Assembly: GCA_964035575.1 (NCBI GenBank)
Contig: OZ037837.1
Location: forward strand, 1,612,001 to 1,676,000
Length of the DNA stretch: 64,000 bases
From: Rhynchopus sp. YZ270_cl-10
Taxonomy: Eukaryota; Euglenozoa; Diplonemea; Diplonemida; Diplonemidae
Reading direction: 5' to 3'
The position numbers were made by a program, and so were the translations under genes. This document shows, one piece after another, positions 39,747 to 49,079 of this stretch (its first letter is position 1; every line of letters begins with the position of its first letter). Below the pieces are notes generated by a model, which was given only the letters and a program-made list of their open reading frames with translations, was not told the DNA's origin and did no database searches.

Positions 39747-40254
39747 GGTTGCAAAAAAACCCCCCCCAAGGAGAGAGAGAGGGACCTCAGGGAGTAAAAA
39801 TAATAAAGAAAGCGTCGTTTTCTCTTCATGACCCTTCCGGGTCTTATGAATGAGGTGAGGTGTATGTGACCCTTATTTTGGGGTGTTTTAGTACAGTAAC
39901 ATAATAATATTTCAAAAAAACTGCCAGTCCTTTTTTAAATTTAATGCAGCCTCTTTGGCATGCGTGTCTCTTATGATGCTTTCTGAATTCACGCACAATT
40001 TCCCTTCACGCACCGGTTCACGCACTGGGGATATTGCACTGATGGACATCACCCCGGGAAAATATTTTCGCAAAGCGCGAAAATCGCCGAGGAGCCGATT
40101 CTCATGTGCTCCTCACTCCACACTACATCAGGATCTTTAAACTGTCCGTGTACATCACAACGTGGTGTTTAAAAGGGCAGTTGGGCAAGCTGTTCTCACA
40201 CCTCAATAAACGCTCCTCAGGTTTTTTACACAACACAAACACATACATACCAAG
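39747..40254 (+). promoter_or_regulatory. 5' flank of the first calflagin-like gene
   Basis: AT-rich; CGCTCCTCAG|GTTTTTTACACAACAC with CATACATACCAAG before ATG 40255 is the candidate acceptor and leader. The TTATACGT palindrome found upstream of three later genes is not seen here. No gene. Confidence 0.4.
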
Positions 40255-41904
40255 ATGGCATCTGCATGGACCGAGATGACCGCTGAATCGTTGCCCTTCA
40301 CATGCAGCAAGGAGCACCTCAAGCTGCGTGCTGAGGTCTTTGACAGGTTCCAGGCGAACGACAGAGGTGTGCTGACGCTGTTTGAGGTGACGCTTGCCCT
40401 GCGTGACTGGAAGGTGGACACCATGTTCGAGGTGGACCTGAAGGACATCGTGTCAGAGGCGTACAAGAGTGTCAAGGGCCTCGACGCGTCGGCAGCAGTG
40501 AAGCGCACAGACCTCGTGACACGCTGGGAGTTCCGCACTGTGCTGCAGACGATCTACAGAGGACGCTCGCTGCGCCGTACTGATACAAGCGGCTTTGGAG
40601 GATACACGAAGAACAAGCTCAACACAAAGGCCTACCCGCTCACCTTTGCGACGCCGTGTGTGTCGCCGTCGTCTTCACCGTGTGCGACACCTGTGGCACA
40701 GACAGGTGTGCAGAGCAAGTTCCTGCTCCCGAAGTTTGCAGTGAGCGTGCCGCAAGATGCAGAGGTTGTGGATGTCATCACCTTCGACATCCCCACCATC
40801 GAGTCGCCCCCGTCACCCACGCTTGACCCGTCGTGCTCTGCCTCGCCTGTGTCCTTCTCGCTCACACCCAGCACGCTGTCGGCAGACTGCCACTCCTCAG
40901 ATGAGTGCACAACAGCCACACCCGAGAGCGAGGACATCACACCCCCACCCTCGCCAACACACATCGGTGCACCACCCGCAGGGCTTGAGTGGGATGAGCT
41001 CACAGCACGTCTCCCGCACTCACGCAGCGCACAGCACGAGGAGGAGCGTGGTGCGCTGTTCACACGCTTTGCCGATGCCAGCACCGCACGGCTGAGTCTG
41101 GACGGTGTGCTTGCTGCTGTGGCGACGTTGAGCTACCTCAGCTGTGAGGGGTCATGCTACGTGGCGCTTGCGATTGAGCACGCCTTCCGCAACACACGTG
41201 GCCTGCCGCCGTCGTACAGCGTGGGTGCGACGGACTGTGTGACGCCTGCAGAGTTCCGTGCGGTGCTGCAGACACTGCGCAGGGGACGCATCTTTGCACG
41301 GCACGGCTCCGTCAGCCTTGCGGCAACACGCTTCGGCAGCTTTGGGTCGATGAAGGCACTGCCTGTCGGCAGGTCGTACACACCCCAGCTGCCGCAACGT
41401 CGCTGCTCCTCGCCACAGGCAGTGCCGAGGAGCTTTGCTCTGAACCTTGCGTCCGTCCACAAGGAGGAGGAGCCACGTGTGACGTGGGACGACATCACCG
41501 CACGTCTGCCTTACTCACGCAGCAAGAAGGACTCGCTTCGTGTGTCTGCTGAACTCAACAAGCTTGGATCCCTGAACCACGTCTCCAAGCGCACGATCAC
41601 CATCGCTGAGGCAGAGGTGGCAGTGCGCCGCTTTGTGAAGGACACACACGGGTTTGACCTGACAGCACCGATCGAGGGTGCCTTCCGCAGCATGCGCAGC
41701 CTGCCCGACACACACGTCGTGCAGCGCACGGAGGTGCTCACACGGCGGGAGTTCCGTGTGCTGCTGCAGGAGCTGCGCAGGGGACGCGTCCTCAAGAGGA
41801 CAGGGTCGTACGGACTCACACCACGTTTGTCTGGTCCGGCCACAGCTCGGCTCAACACAGCACGTCCGCTGACAGCACGGCCACAGACAGCACGGGGGGT
41901 ATGA
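40255..41904 (+). CDS. Protein with three calflagin-like (EF-hand-related) modules, paralogue 1
   Basis: 549 residues with three diverged modules of about 105 residues at about 4-105, 243-365 and 408-520. Each follows W..(I/M)...LP..(+)....R..LF..F....G.L.L.E...A(L/V)R, then I..AF.....L, and EFR.(V/L)LQ..RRGR. This arrangement resembles the N-terminal half of trypanosomatid flagellar calcium-binding proteins (WERI...IP...R..LF.KFD...G.L...EV.....EFR). Calcium-ligand spacing of a canonical EF-hand loop is not obvious, so binding may be lost. Linkers are Ser/Thr/Pro-rich, and the tail has TAR..TARPQTAR repeats. No N-terminal glycine for myristoylation. A flagellar or cytoskeletal role is inferred only from the family resemblance. 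Confidence 0.75.
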   Translation: MASAWTEMTAESLPFTCSKEHLKLRAEVFDRFQANDRGVLTLFEVTLALRDWKVDTMFEVDLKDIVSEAYKSVKGLDASAAVKRTDLVTRWEFRTVLQTIYRGRSLRRTDTSGFGGYTKNKLNTKAYPLTFATPCVSPSSSPCATPVAQTGVQSKFLLPKFAVSVPQDAEVVDVITFDIPTIESPPSPTLDPSCSASPVSFSLTPSTLSADCHSSDECTTATPESEDITPPPSPTHIGAPPAGLEWDELTARLPHSRSAQHEEERGALFTRFADASTARLSLDGVLAAVATLSYLSCEGSCYVALAIEHAFRNTRGLPPSYSVGATDCVTPAEFRAVLQTLRRGRIFARHGSVSLAATRFGSFGSMKALPVGRSYTPQLPQRRCSSPQAVPRSFALNLASVHKEEEPRVTWDDITARLPYSRSKKDSLRVSAELNKLGSLNHVSKRTITIAEAEVAVRRFVKDTHGFDLTAPIEGAFRSMRSLPDTHVVQRTEVLTRREFRVLLQELRRGRVLKRTGSYGLTPRLSGPATARLNTARPLTARPQTARGV

Positions 41905-43007
41905 ACCGATAAGCGAACGAAACTTCGGAGAGCGAAGGTACGTTCACTCGTTCCGCTTTGTACTCCTCTGTCCTGTATCTTATGTGTGTCGTTCCTGCCC
42001 AGCATTTTTCTTTACGTTTTTTGTTGTTCATAAATTAGATGTCGTTAGCCTCTTCACTGGAGGACTATTTATGAGGGCCACTCCTCTGCGAAATCTTTCC
42101 TCTGCCGGTGACTGAGCGCGAGAGGCTTAGGTTCATCTTATAAACTATTCCTCTTTATTGTGCAGGGTTGTCTCAGGCGGGGGTATTGTCCACAAGCCGG
42201 ATGGTTATCCGTGTTTGTCCTCCGTCCTGTCCACCCTCCCTGTTTACGATACCGGAACCGAGTGTTAATGGACTGTACGACACCTGGACCAAAAAAAGTG
42301 CAACTCGGAAAAATTCCAGAAGTTTTTATGGTCCACTATATGCAATGTTGCGGTCATCCTATGCTGTATGTACTATACTGTAAGTACACTGCTACGAGAG
42401 CGATTTCTTTTTTGCATTTTTCAAGTCAAATTATATTTTTTTTTCCCATGCTCCGCTAGTTGTTTTCTTGTAGATGTGTGTGCGAGGGAGAGACACTTCA
42501 TCATCAAGGTATTTCTTTGTGGCTTTTGCTTTTTGTCAAAAAAAAAGTTGCCGTGAGTTGCTTTTCCTTTGTTTCCTTACACACCCCTGCTCTATCTTAT
42601 ACGTTACGTATAAAGTACGAGCATCCCCACCCCCTGTTCTTATGCGTGCATTGTTGTTGTTTTGGCGGGTGGAAAACCCGTTGTTTCTCCCCTTTGACGA
42701 CGCCCATTTTTTGCGCCCATTTTTCGTTTATCGATATTTCAGAATAAGAACTGAGTCCGTGGAAAGCTCTTCACGGCAATAGTTTAAAAACCTTCGGGGC
42801 GACATTGTGCACAGAACCTGCTCCCCCAAGCAGGGGATCGTCGAAGTAAACGAAAAGAAAAAAAGATTGGACACATTTCTTTTTGTTGATGCCACAACCC
42901 CTCCACACATCTTCCCCCCCTTTTACTTTCGTTGCTTCACACTCCACTAAGCCCTTCTGCAGCTCATACACATTACACCTTTTACAAAAACACATTTTTA
43001 TCTTTTC
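41905..43007. promoter_or_regulatory. Intergenic between calflagin-like genes with conserved hairpin and palindrome
   Basis: Holds the 3' hairpin CGGAT-GGTT-ATCCG (42197-42210, within AAGCCGGATGGTTATCCGTG) and the palindrome TTATACGTTACGTATAA (42597-42613), 393 bp before ATG 43008. GCCCTTCTGCAG|CTCATACACATTACACC is the candidate acceptor and leader. No gene. Confidence 0.55.
42194..42220 (+). promoter_or_regulatory. Conserved 3'-flank stem-loop, copy 1
   Basis: AAGCCGGATGGTTATCCGTG with following TTTGTCC; stem CGGAT/ATCCG, loop GGTT. Located 290 bp after the stop at 41904. Same word at 45061 and 47357. Confidence 0.6.
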
Positions 43008-44891
43008 ATGTCTGAGTGGCTCGATGTCGCTGCAGATGACTGCCTGCCCTTCACATGCAGCAAGGAACACGTGAAGCTGCGTGCCGAGGTCTTTGACAGG
43101 TTCTACGCTAATGACAGAGGTGTGCTGACTCTGTACCAGGTGATGCTGGCCGTGTCCGACTGGCTGCAAGACGACAAAGATGACATCGCTGTGAAGGACA
43201 TCGTGTCAGAGGCGTACAAGAGCGTGAAAGGCCTGGGTGTGTCGGCAGAAGTGAAGCGCACAGACCTCGTGACACGCTGGGAGTTCCGCACTGTGCTGCA
43301 GAAGATCTACACAGGGCGCACGGCACGCCACAACGAAGCAAACGGTGCAAGTGACGTACACACGAAGAAGAAGCTCAACACAAAGGCATACCCGCTCACC
43401 TTTGCGACGCCGTGTGTGTCGCCGTCGTCTTCACCGTGTGCGACACCTGTGGCACAGACAGGTGTGCAGAGCAAGTTCCTGCTCCCGACGTTCACCAGTG
43501 CAGCACCGCCCGCGCAGCAGAACTTCATGCACCCAACGTTTTCGCTGAACTTTGACATCCCGATGGCCACCACAACAGTGGCAGACGTCGCAGCTCCATG
43601 CACAGCCACAGTGCTCCCCCTGTCGCCGCTGGTCTTCGACATCCCCGTGGTGTCCTCGCCGCTCGTGTCGCCACTCACTTCGCCAGCGTCGTCTCCAACG
43701 CAGACGTCGTGCTCTGCCTCGCCTGTGTCCTTCTCGCTTGCACCCAGCACGCTGTCGGCAGACTGCCACTCCTCAGATGAGTGCACAACAGCCACACCCG
43801 AGAGCGAGGACAGCACACCCCCGCCCTCGCCAACACACATCGGTGCACCACCCGCAGGGCTTGAGTGGGACGAGATCACAGCACGTCTCCCGCACTCACG
43901 CAGCGCACAGCACGAGGAGGAGCGTGGTGCGCTGTTCACACGCTTTGCCGATGCCAGCACCGCACGGCTGAGCCTGGACGGTGTGCTTGCTGCTGTCAAC
44001 GCACGTGCCTACCTGCGTGGGGAAGACGAACGCTACGTGGCGCTTGCGATTGAGCACGCCTTCCGCAACACACGTGGCCTGCCGCCGTCGTACAGCGTGG
44101 GTGCGACGGACTGTGTGACGCCTGCAGAGTTCCGTGCGGTGCTGCAGACACTGCGCAGGGGACGCATCTTTGCACGGCACGGCTCCGTCAGCCTTGCGGC
44201 AACACGCTTCGGCAGCTTTGGGTCGATGAAGAAGGTGGCCTCGTCACCGCTGTCTGCACAGCTGCGTACACCTTCTGTGTCCCCGCAGTTCAGCATGCGC
44301 ACCACATCACCACAGCGCCAGCAGCGTGCTGTGGGTGTCTCGCCACAACGCAGCACTTCACCGAGCACCGCACGTGGCGTGCCGAGGGCGTTCTCGTTGA
44401 ACCTGGCATCAGTCAGAAATGCTGCCAAGATTGAATTCGGATGCGCAACTGCTAGCTCGCCACGTGTGACGTGGGACGACATCACCGCACGTCTTCCCTA
44501 CTCACGCAGCAAGAAGGACTCCCTTCGCATCACTGCTGGGCTGAGCAAGCTTGGTACACTGAACGAAAGCTACAAGCGCACGATCACCATCGCTGAGGCA
44601 GAGGTGGCAGTGCGCCGCTTTGTGAAGGACACACACGGGTTTGACCTGACAGCACCGATCGAGGGTGCCTTCCGCAGCATGCGCAGCCTGCCCGACACAC
44701 ACGTCGTGCAGCGCACGGAGGTGCTCACACGGCGGGAGTTCCGTGTGCTGCTGCAGGAGCTGCGCAGGGGACGCGTCCTCAAGAGGACAGGGTCGTACGG
44801 ACTCACACCACGTCTGTCTGGTCCTGCCACAGCTCGGCTCAACACAGCACGTCCGCTGACAGCACGGCCACAGACAGCACGGAGGGGATAG
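43008..44891 (+). CDS. Protein with three calflagin-like modules, paralogue 2
   Basis: 627 residues. Same order as paralogue 1: module 1 (MSEWLDVAADDCLPFTCSKE to TVLQKIYTGRT), a longer Pro/Ser/Thr linker with repeats of the theme SPLVSPLTSPASSP, module 2 (LEWDEITARLPHSRSAQHEE) and module 3 (VTWDDITARLPYSRSKKDSL), and a TAR-rich tail. Modules 2 and 3 are nearly identical at the DNA level to paralogues 1 and 3, indicating recent duplication or gene conversion, whereas linkers and module 1 differ more. The start is the first ATG after the acceptor CTTCTGCAG. No signal peptide. Confidence 0.78.
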   Translation: MSEWLDVAADDCLPFTCSKEHVKLRAEVFDRFYANDRGVLTLYQVMLAVSDWLQDDKDDIAVKDIVSEAYKSVKGLGVSAEVKRTDLVTRWEFRTVLQKIYTGRTARHNEANGASDVHTKKKLNTKAYPLTFATPCVSPSSSPCATPVAQTGVQSKFLLPTFTSAAPPAQQNFMHPTFSLNFDIPMATTTVADVAAPCTATVLPLSPLVFDIPVVSSPLVSPLTSPASSPTQTSCSASPVSFSLAPSTLSADCHSSDECTTATPESEDSTPPPSPTHIGAPPAGLEWDEITARLPHSRSAQHEEERGALFTRFADASTARLSLDGVLAAVNARAYLRGEDERYVALAIEHAFRNTRGLPPSYSVGATDCVTPAEFRAVLQTLRRGRIFARHGSVSLAATRFGSFGSMKKVASSPLSAQLRTPSVSPQFSMRTTSPQRQQRAVGVSPQRSTSPSTARGVPRAFSLNLASVRNAAKIEFGCATASSPRVTWDDITARLPYSRSKKDSLRITAGLSKLGTLNESYKRTITIAEAEVAVRRFVKDTHGFDLTAPIEGAFRSMRSLPDTHVVQRTEVLTRREFRVLLQELRRGRVLKRTGSYGLTPRLSGPATARLNTARPLTARPQTARRG

Positions 44892-45060
44892 GCACCAGAG
44901 ACATACGGCAAGGTGCGTTCGTTCGTTCCCTCTGAAGCCTATTTGCTATACCCCTCCCGGAGCCTGTTAGCGCAGCCTCCTGTACTGAGCCTGTTACCAT
45001 TACCACACGGCAGCATGAAACATGGAACCGTTCTAGATAGATCAGGGGTGTTGTGTACCC

Positions 45061-45087
45061 AAGCCGGATGGTTATCCGTGTTTGTCC
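45061..45087 (+). promoter_or_regulatory. Conserved 3'-flank stem-loop, copy 2
   Basis: AAGCCGGATGGTTATCCGTG plus TTTGTCC, identical to copy 1, 170 bp after the stop at 44891. Confidence 0.6.
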
Positions 45088-45403
45088 CCCTTTATTTTAC
45101 AGAAAAGTCTTGATTTGCTTTTTTTTGAAGTTGTGTTTCTTGTACTACTCCTTCGTAGCGGAGTTCAGCCTCGGGTGTCTACACTAATACAACCTTTTGA
45201 CGAAGAAAAAAGAATAAATTGCTTTATTTCCTATGCGATATAATGTGGTCCAGGATCATCCTTGGCTCGCATTTTTGATGTTTTCTTTTTCATTATTTCT
45301 TGATTTTTTATTGTGAATAGAAATTACATCTATTTCATGCTTCGAGATGTGTGCGCACGAGAGGCACATGTATCTTGCAAAGATTTCTTTCATTTTTTAT
45401 TCG

Positions 45404-45660
45404 TTTTCTGTGCTCGTTATCCTGTCCATGAAGCACACCCTCCCCACGTTGCCTCCCTCTGCCTCACCCCCAGTACCCCGTTCGTGCTTATACGTGATGT
45501 ATAAAGCTACCTGGGGGTGTGGGACTGCCTTTTTGCTGTTTTAGTGTTGCCTTGATCATTCCAGACTATGTGCAGCTGATTGCTTCATTTTGGAGGAATG
45601 GCTTTTTCTTTGTTGCCTGTATGTTTATGACCTTCTTGATCCGCAAGACAGGTTTCGTGT
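45404..45660 (+). repeat. Duplicated upstream block (also 48555-48810)
   Basis: The block from TTTTCTGTGCTCGTTATCC to CAAGACAGGTTTCGTG is repeated almost unchanged at 48555-48810. It precedes the truncated calflagin-like gene here and the giant ART gene there, two unrelated families. It contains the TTATACGTGATGTATAA palindrome (45488-45504). Confidence 0.85.
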
Positions 45661-45905
45661 TTAGACGATGTGTGCGTGCACATTCCATATTCCTCTCTTC
45701 TTGTTAAGCTTGTTTGTCCGATGGGCCACCTTCTTTGAAGCGGGAATGCTCCTTGAAGCTGGACGGAGGACATTATTTCATTTGGTTTAAAGTATTTAGA
45801 GACAAAAGCACCATGTGACAGCACCCCGCTCCCTTTGCATTCAGTTATCGTGACACGTGTCCACACCACAAGCCAGATTCTTAGCAACTTACACAACACA
45901 ACACC

Positions 45906-47201
45906 ATGCAGAAGACAATGCTCGCCGCCCCCTCCACAGCCACAGTGCTCCCCCTGTCGCCGCTGGTCTTCGACATCCCCGTGGTGTCCTCGCCGCTCGT
46001 GTCGCCACTCACTTCGCCAGCGTCGTCTCCAACGCAGACGTCGTGCTCTGCCTCGCCTGTGTCCTTCTCGCTTGCACCCAGCACGCTGTCGGCAGACTGC
46101 CACTCCTCAGATGAGTGCACAACAGCCACACCCGAGAGCGAGGACAGCACACCCCCGCCCTCGCCAACACACATCGGTGCACCACCCGCAGGGCTTGAGT
46201 GGGACGAGATCACAGCACGTCTCCCGCACTCACGCAGCGCACAGCACGAGGAGGAGCGTGGTGCGCTGTTCACACGCTTTGCCGATGCCAGCACCGCACG
46301 GCTGAGCCTGGACGGTGTGCTTGCTGCTGTCAATGCACGTGCCTACCTGCGTGGGGAAGACGAACGCTACGTGGCGCTTGCGATTGAGCACGCCTTCCGC
46401 AACACACGTGGCCTGCCGCACTCGTACAGCGTGGGTGCGACGGACTGTGTGACGCCTGCAGAGTTCCGTGCGGTGCTGCAGACACTGCGCAGGGGACGGA
46501 TCTTTGCACGACACGGCTCCGTCAGCCTTGCGGCAACACGCTTCGGCAGCTTTGGGTCGATGAAGAAGGTGGCCTCGTCACCGCTGTCTGCACAGCTGCG
46601 TACACCTTCTGTGTCCCCGCAGTTCAGCATGCGCACCACATCACCACAGCGCCAGCGGCGTGCTGTGGGTGTCTCGCCACAACGCAGCACTTCACCCAGC
46701 ACCGCACGTGGCGTGACGAGGGCGTTCTCGTTGAACCTGGCATCAGTCAGAAATGCTGCCAAGATTGAATTCGGATGCGCAACTGCTAGCTCGCCATGTG
46801 TGACGTGGGACGACATCACCGCACGTCTTCCCTACTCACGCAGCAAGAAGGACTCCCTTCGCATCACTGCTGGGCTGAGCAAGCTTGGTACACTGAACGA
46901 TGGCTGCAAGCGCACGATCACCATCGCTGAGGCAGAGGTGGCAGTGCGCCGCTTTGTGAAGGACACACACGGGTTTGACCTGACAGCACCGATCGAGGGT
47001 GCCTTCCGCAGCATGCGCAGCCTGCCCGACACACACGTCGTGCAGCGCACGGAGGTGCTCACACGGCGGGAGTTCCGTGTGCTGCTGCAGGAGCTGCGGA
47101 GGGGGCGCGCACTCAAGAGGACAGGGTCGTGCGGACTCACACCACGTCTGTCCACAGCAGCTCGGCTCACTGCTACACGCTCGCAGACGGTGCGCAGGTA
47201 G
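45906..47201 (+). CDS. Calflagin-like paralogue 3, lacking module 1
   Basis: 431 residues. The first eight or so codons (MQKTMLAAPS) are private; then the sequence joins the linker of paralogue 2 (TATVLPLSPLVFDIPVVSSP) and continues through modules 2 and 3 with a shorter tail. The upstream DNA is unrelated to paralogue 2, so a 5'-truncated copy seems to have acquired a new leader: TTCTTAG|CAACTTACACAACACAACACC before ATG 45906. The reading frame is intact and substitutions relative to paralogue 2 are few, so it may be expressed. It shows that module 1 is dispensable or that the protein is a recent by-product. Confidence 0.75.
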   Translation: MQKTMLAAPSTATVLPLSPLVFDIPVVSSPLVSPLTSPASSPTQTSCSASPVSFSLAPSTLSADCHSSDECTTATPESEDSTPPPSPTHIGAPPAGLEWDEITARLPHSRSAQHEEERGALFTRFADASTARLSLDGVLAAVNARAYLRGEDERYVALAIEHAFRNTRGLPHSYSVGATDCVTPAEFRAVLQTLRRGRIFARHGSVSLAATRFGSFGSMKKVASSPLSAQLRTPSVSPQFSMRTTSPQRQRRAVGVSPQRSTSPSTARGVTRAFSLNLASVRNAAKIEFGCATASSPCVTWDDITARLPYSRSKKDSLRITAGLSKLGTLNDGCKRTITIAEAEVAVRRFVKDTHGFDLTAPIEGAFRSMRSLPDTHVVQRTEVLTRREFRVLLQELRRGRALKRTGSCGLTPRLSTAARLTATRSQTVRR

Positions 47202-47356
47202 TGACGAACGGTATGCTGGAGACAGGGTGCGTTCGTTCACTCTATTCGCACTCTTCGCTTTGATGGCTGTGAGCACAGCACAGCAGCGCCTCCACGAAAC
47301 GAAAGCATTCTGTTCATGAAAACACCAACAAGACAGTGCCAAGGGGGGTGTCCACC

Positions 47357-47380
47357 AAGCCGGATGTCATCCGTGTTTGT
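47357..47380 (+). promoter_or_regulatory. Conserved 3'-flank stem-loop, copy 3 with changed loop
   Basis: AAGCCGGATGTCATCCGTG; stem CGGAT/ATCCG kept with loop GTC instead of GGTT. 156 bp after the stop at 47201. Confidence 0.55.
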
Positions 47381-47562
47381 GTCCCTCATTTGCACCCTGC
47401 AGGACGTTGAGGGGCTCTTCTTGTTTTGTTGTTCCGAATATGCACAACTCGTGAGCTTGTTTGCCGACGAGCTGTTTATTGTCTTGTCTTGTTTATGAAC
47501 AAATGCGTGTGTATGTGTCAATGCACATTATTCCGTACTCTTTTTTCTTTTTTGCTTTTTTG

Positions 47563-48096
47563 AGGTGATCCAGCGCACACTTTTCCACACTTTTTCACAC
47601 CGTGAAAACATGTGAAAATAAGTGAAAACGTGTGAAACCAAGGTGAAAATGTGTGAAATCAAGTGAAAATATGTGAAACCATGTGAAAAATATGTGAAAA
47701 CATGTGAAACCATGTGAAAATGTGTGAAACCAAGTGAAAATATGTGAAACCATGTGAAACCATGTGAAACCATGTGAAACCATGTGAAACCATGTGAAAC
47801 CATGTGAAACCATGTGAAACCATGTGAAACCATGTGAAACCATGTGAAACCATGTGAAACCATGTGAAACCATGTGAAACCATGTGAAACCATGTGAAAC
47901 CATGTGAAACCAAGTGAAAATGTGTGAAACCATGTGAAAACACCAAGTTTTTTTTCTGGAGGAATCCACTCAGAGTGCGTGAAGCAGTTTTTTTTTCACT
48001 TTCGTACACACTTTTTCACACCGTGAAACCATGTGAAAATGTGTGAAACCAAGTGAAAATGTGTGAAAAAGCGTGAGACTGGATCACCTCATTTTT
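47563..48096. mobile_element. Element with GAGGTGATCCAG terminal inverted repeats, filled by a GTGAAACCAT minisatellite
   Basis: The left end GAGGTGATCCAGCGCACAC (47563) and right end GTGAGACTGGATCACCTC (48096) are inverted repeats. Inside are two CACACTTTTTCACACCGTGAAA blocks (47585 and 48005) and a 10-bp array, GTGAAACCAT with GTGAAAATGT variants (47595-47940). Both flanks are T-rich, so a target duplication cannot be read. There is no coding capacity; minus-strand HMVSHGFTWF frames are repeat artefacts. Confidence 0.65.
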
Positions 48097-49079
48097 ATTT
48101 ATACGAACGAATGTGAGCAGCGTGAAACGTTAGTTCACCTACTATTAAGTGTTTCTTTTTGATCAAATCATTTCATCGTTTTCCTTTGTTTTGTTCAGGT
48201 GGCTAAGCAGGAGGCTGGGGTCATCTTTTCATTTATGGTCAGACCAAGGGGGTAGGTACTTATGCTTCATCCTGTTGGCTGGCATCGTACAGTGGTTCAG
48301 TAGGTAGGGTGCCTTTGCAAGAATGACCATTTTATTTCACTATTATTTCACAGTTGCTATCCGCAGCTATCCTGTGAAGCTCCGTTTTTTTTGTGCTTTT
48401 CTAGCGTTCGTTCTATTTCGACATCGAGTTCTCGTTGTGTTCTGGATGTGCACTTTCCTTTACACAGACTGGAAATGAAAAGTTGCGATGTTTTCATTCC
48501 AGATTTGGAGATTTGCTTCCTTATCAGTATGTTAGTAACACCTACATTTTTGTTTTCTGTGCTCGTTATCCTGTCCATGAAGCACACCCTCCCCACGTTG
48601 CCTCTCCCTGCCTCACCCTCAGTACCCCGTTCGTGCTTATACGTGATGTATAAAGCTACCTGGGGGTGTGGGACTGCCTTTTTGCTGTTTTACTGTTGCC
48701 CTGATCATTCCAGACTATGTGCAGCTGTTTGCTTCATTTTGGAGGAATGGCTTTTTCTTTGTTGCCTGTATGTTTATGACCTTCTTGATCCGCAAGACAG
48801 GTTTCGTGACGATGTGTATGTGCACAATCCAAGTTCCCCTTTTTATTTATCTTTATTTCTCCGACGTTCCTTATTTGTAAACAAGCTACACTATAAAGCA
48901 GAACATGAGACGTCCACGTGGTTTCTTCTGATGCACATCGTAGCCCTTAGACGGGGTTCAACCCCTGCCGCGCGACCACTCATCATCTCATCATCACCTC
49001 ACCTGTTGGAATTTAGATGCGGAAGCATACCCTCACACACCCACCACACCACACACCATGCAGGAAGCAACACACCACC
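48097..49079 (+). promoter_or_regulatory. 5' flank of the first giant ART gene
   Basis: Contains the duplicated block 48555-48810 with the palindrome TTATACGTGATGTATAA (48637-48653), 425 bp before ATG 49080. GGAATTTAG|ATGCGGAAGC and an A/C-rich leader follow. No gene in the stretch. Confidence 0.5.

Noticed and set aside
49017-49079. Upstream in-frame ATG of ART copy 1 as the start
   Set aside because: The equivalent bases in copy 2 are not conserved as a start, whereas ATG 49080/58379 and the leader CAACACACCACC before it are.
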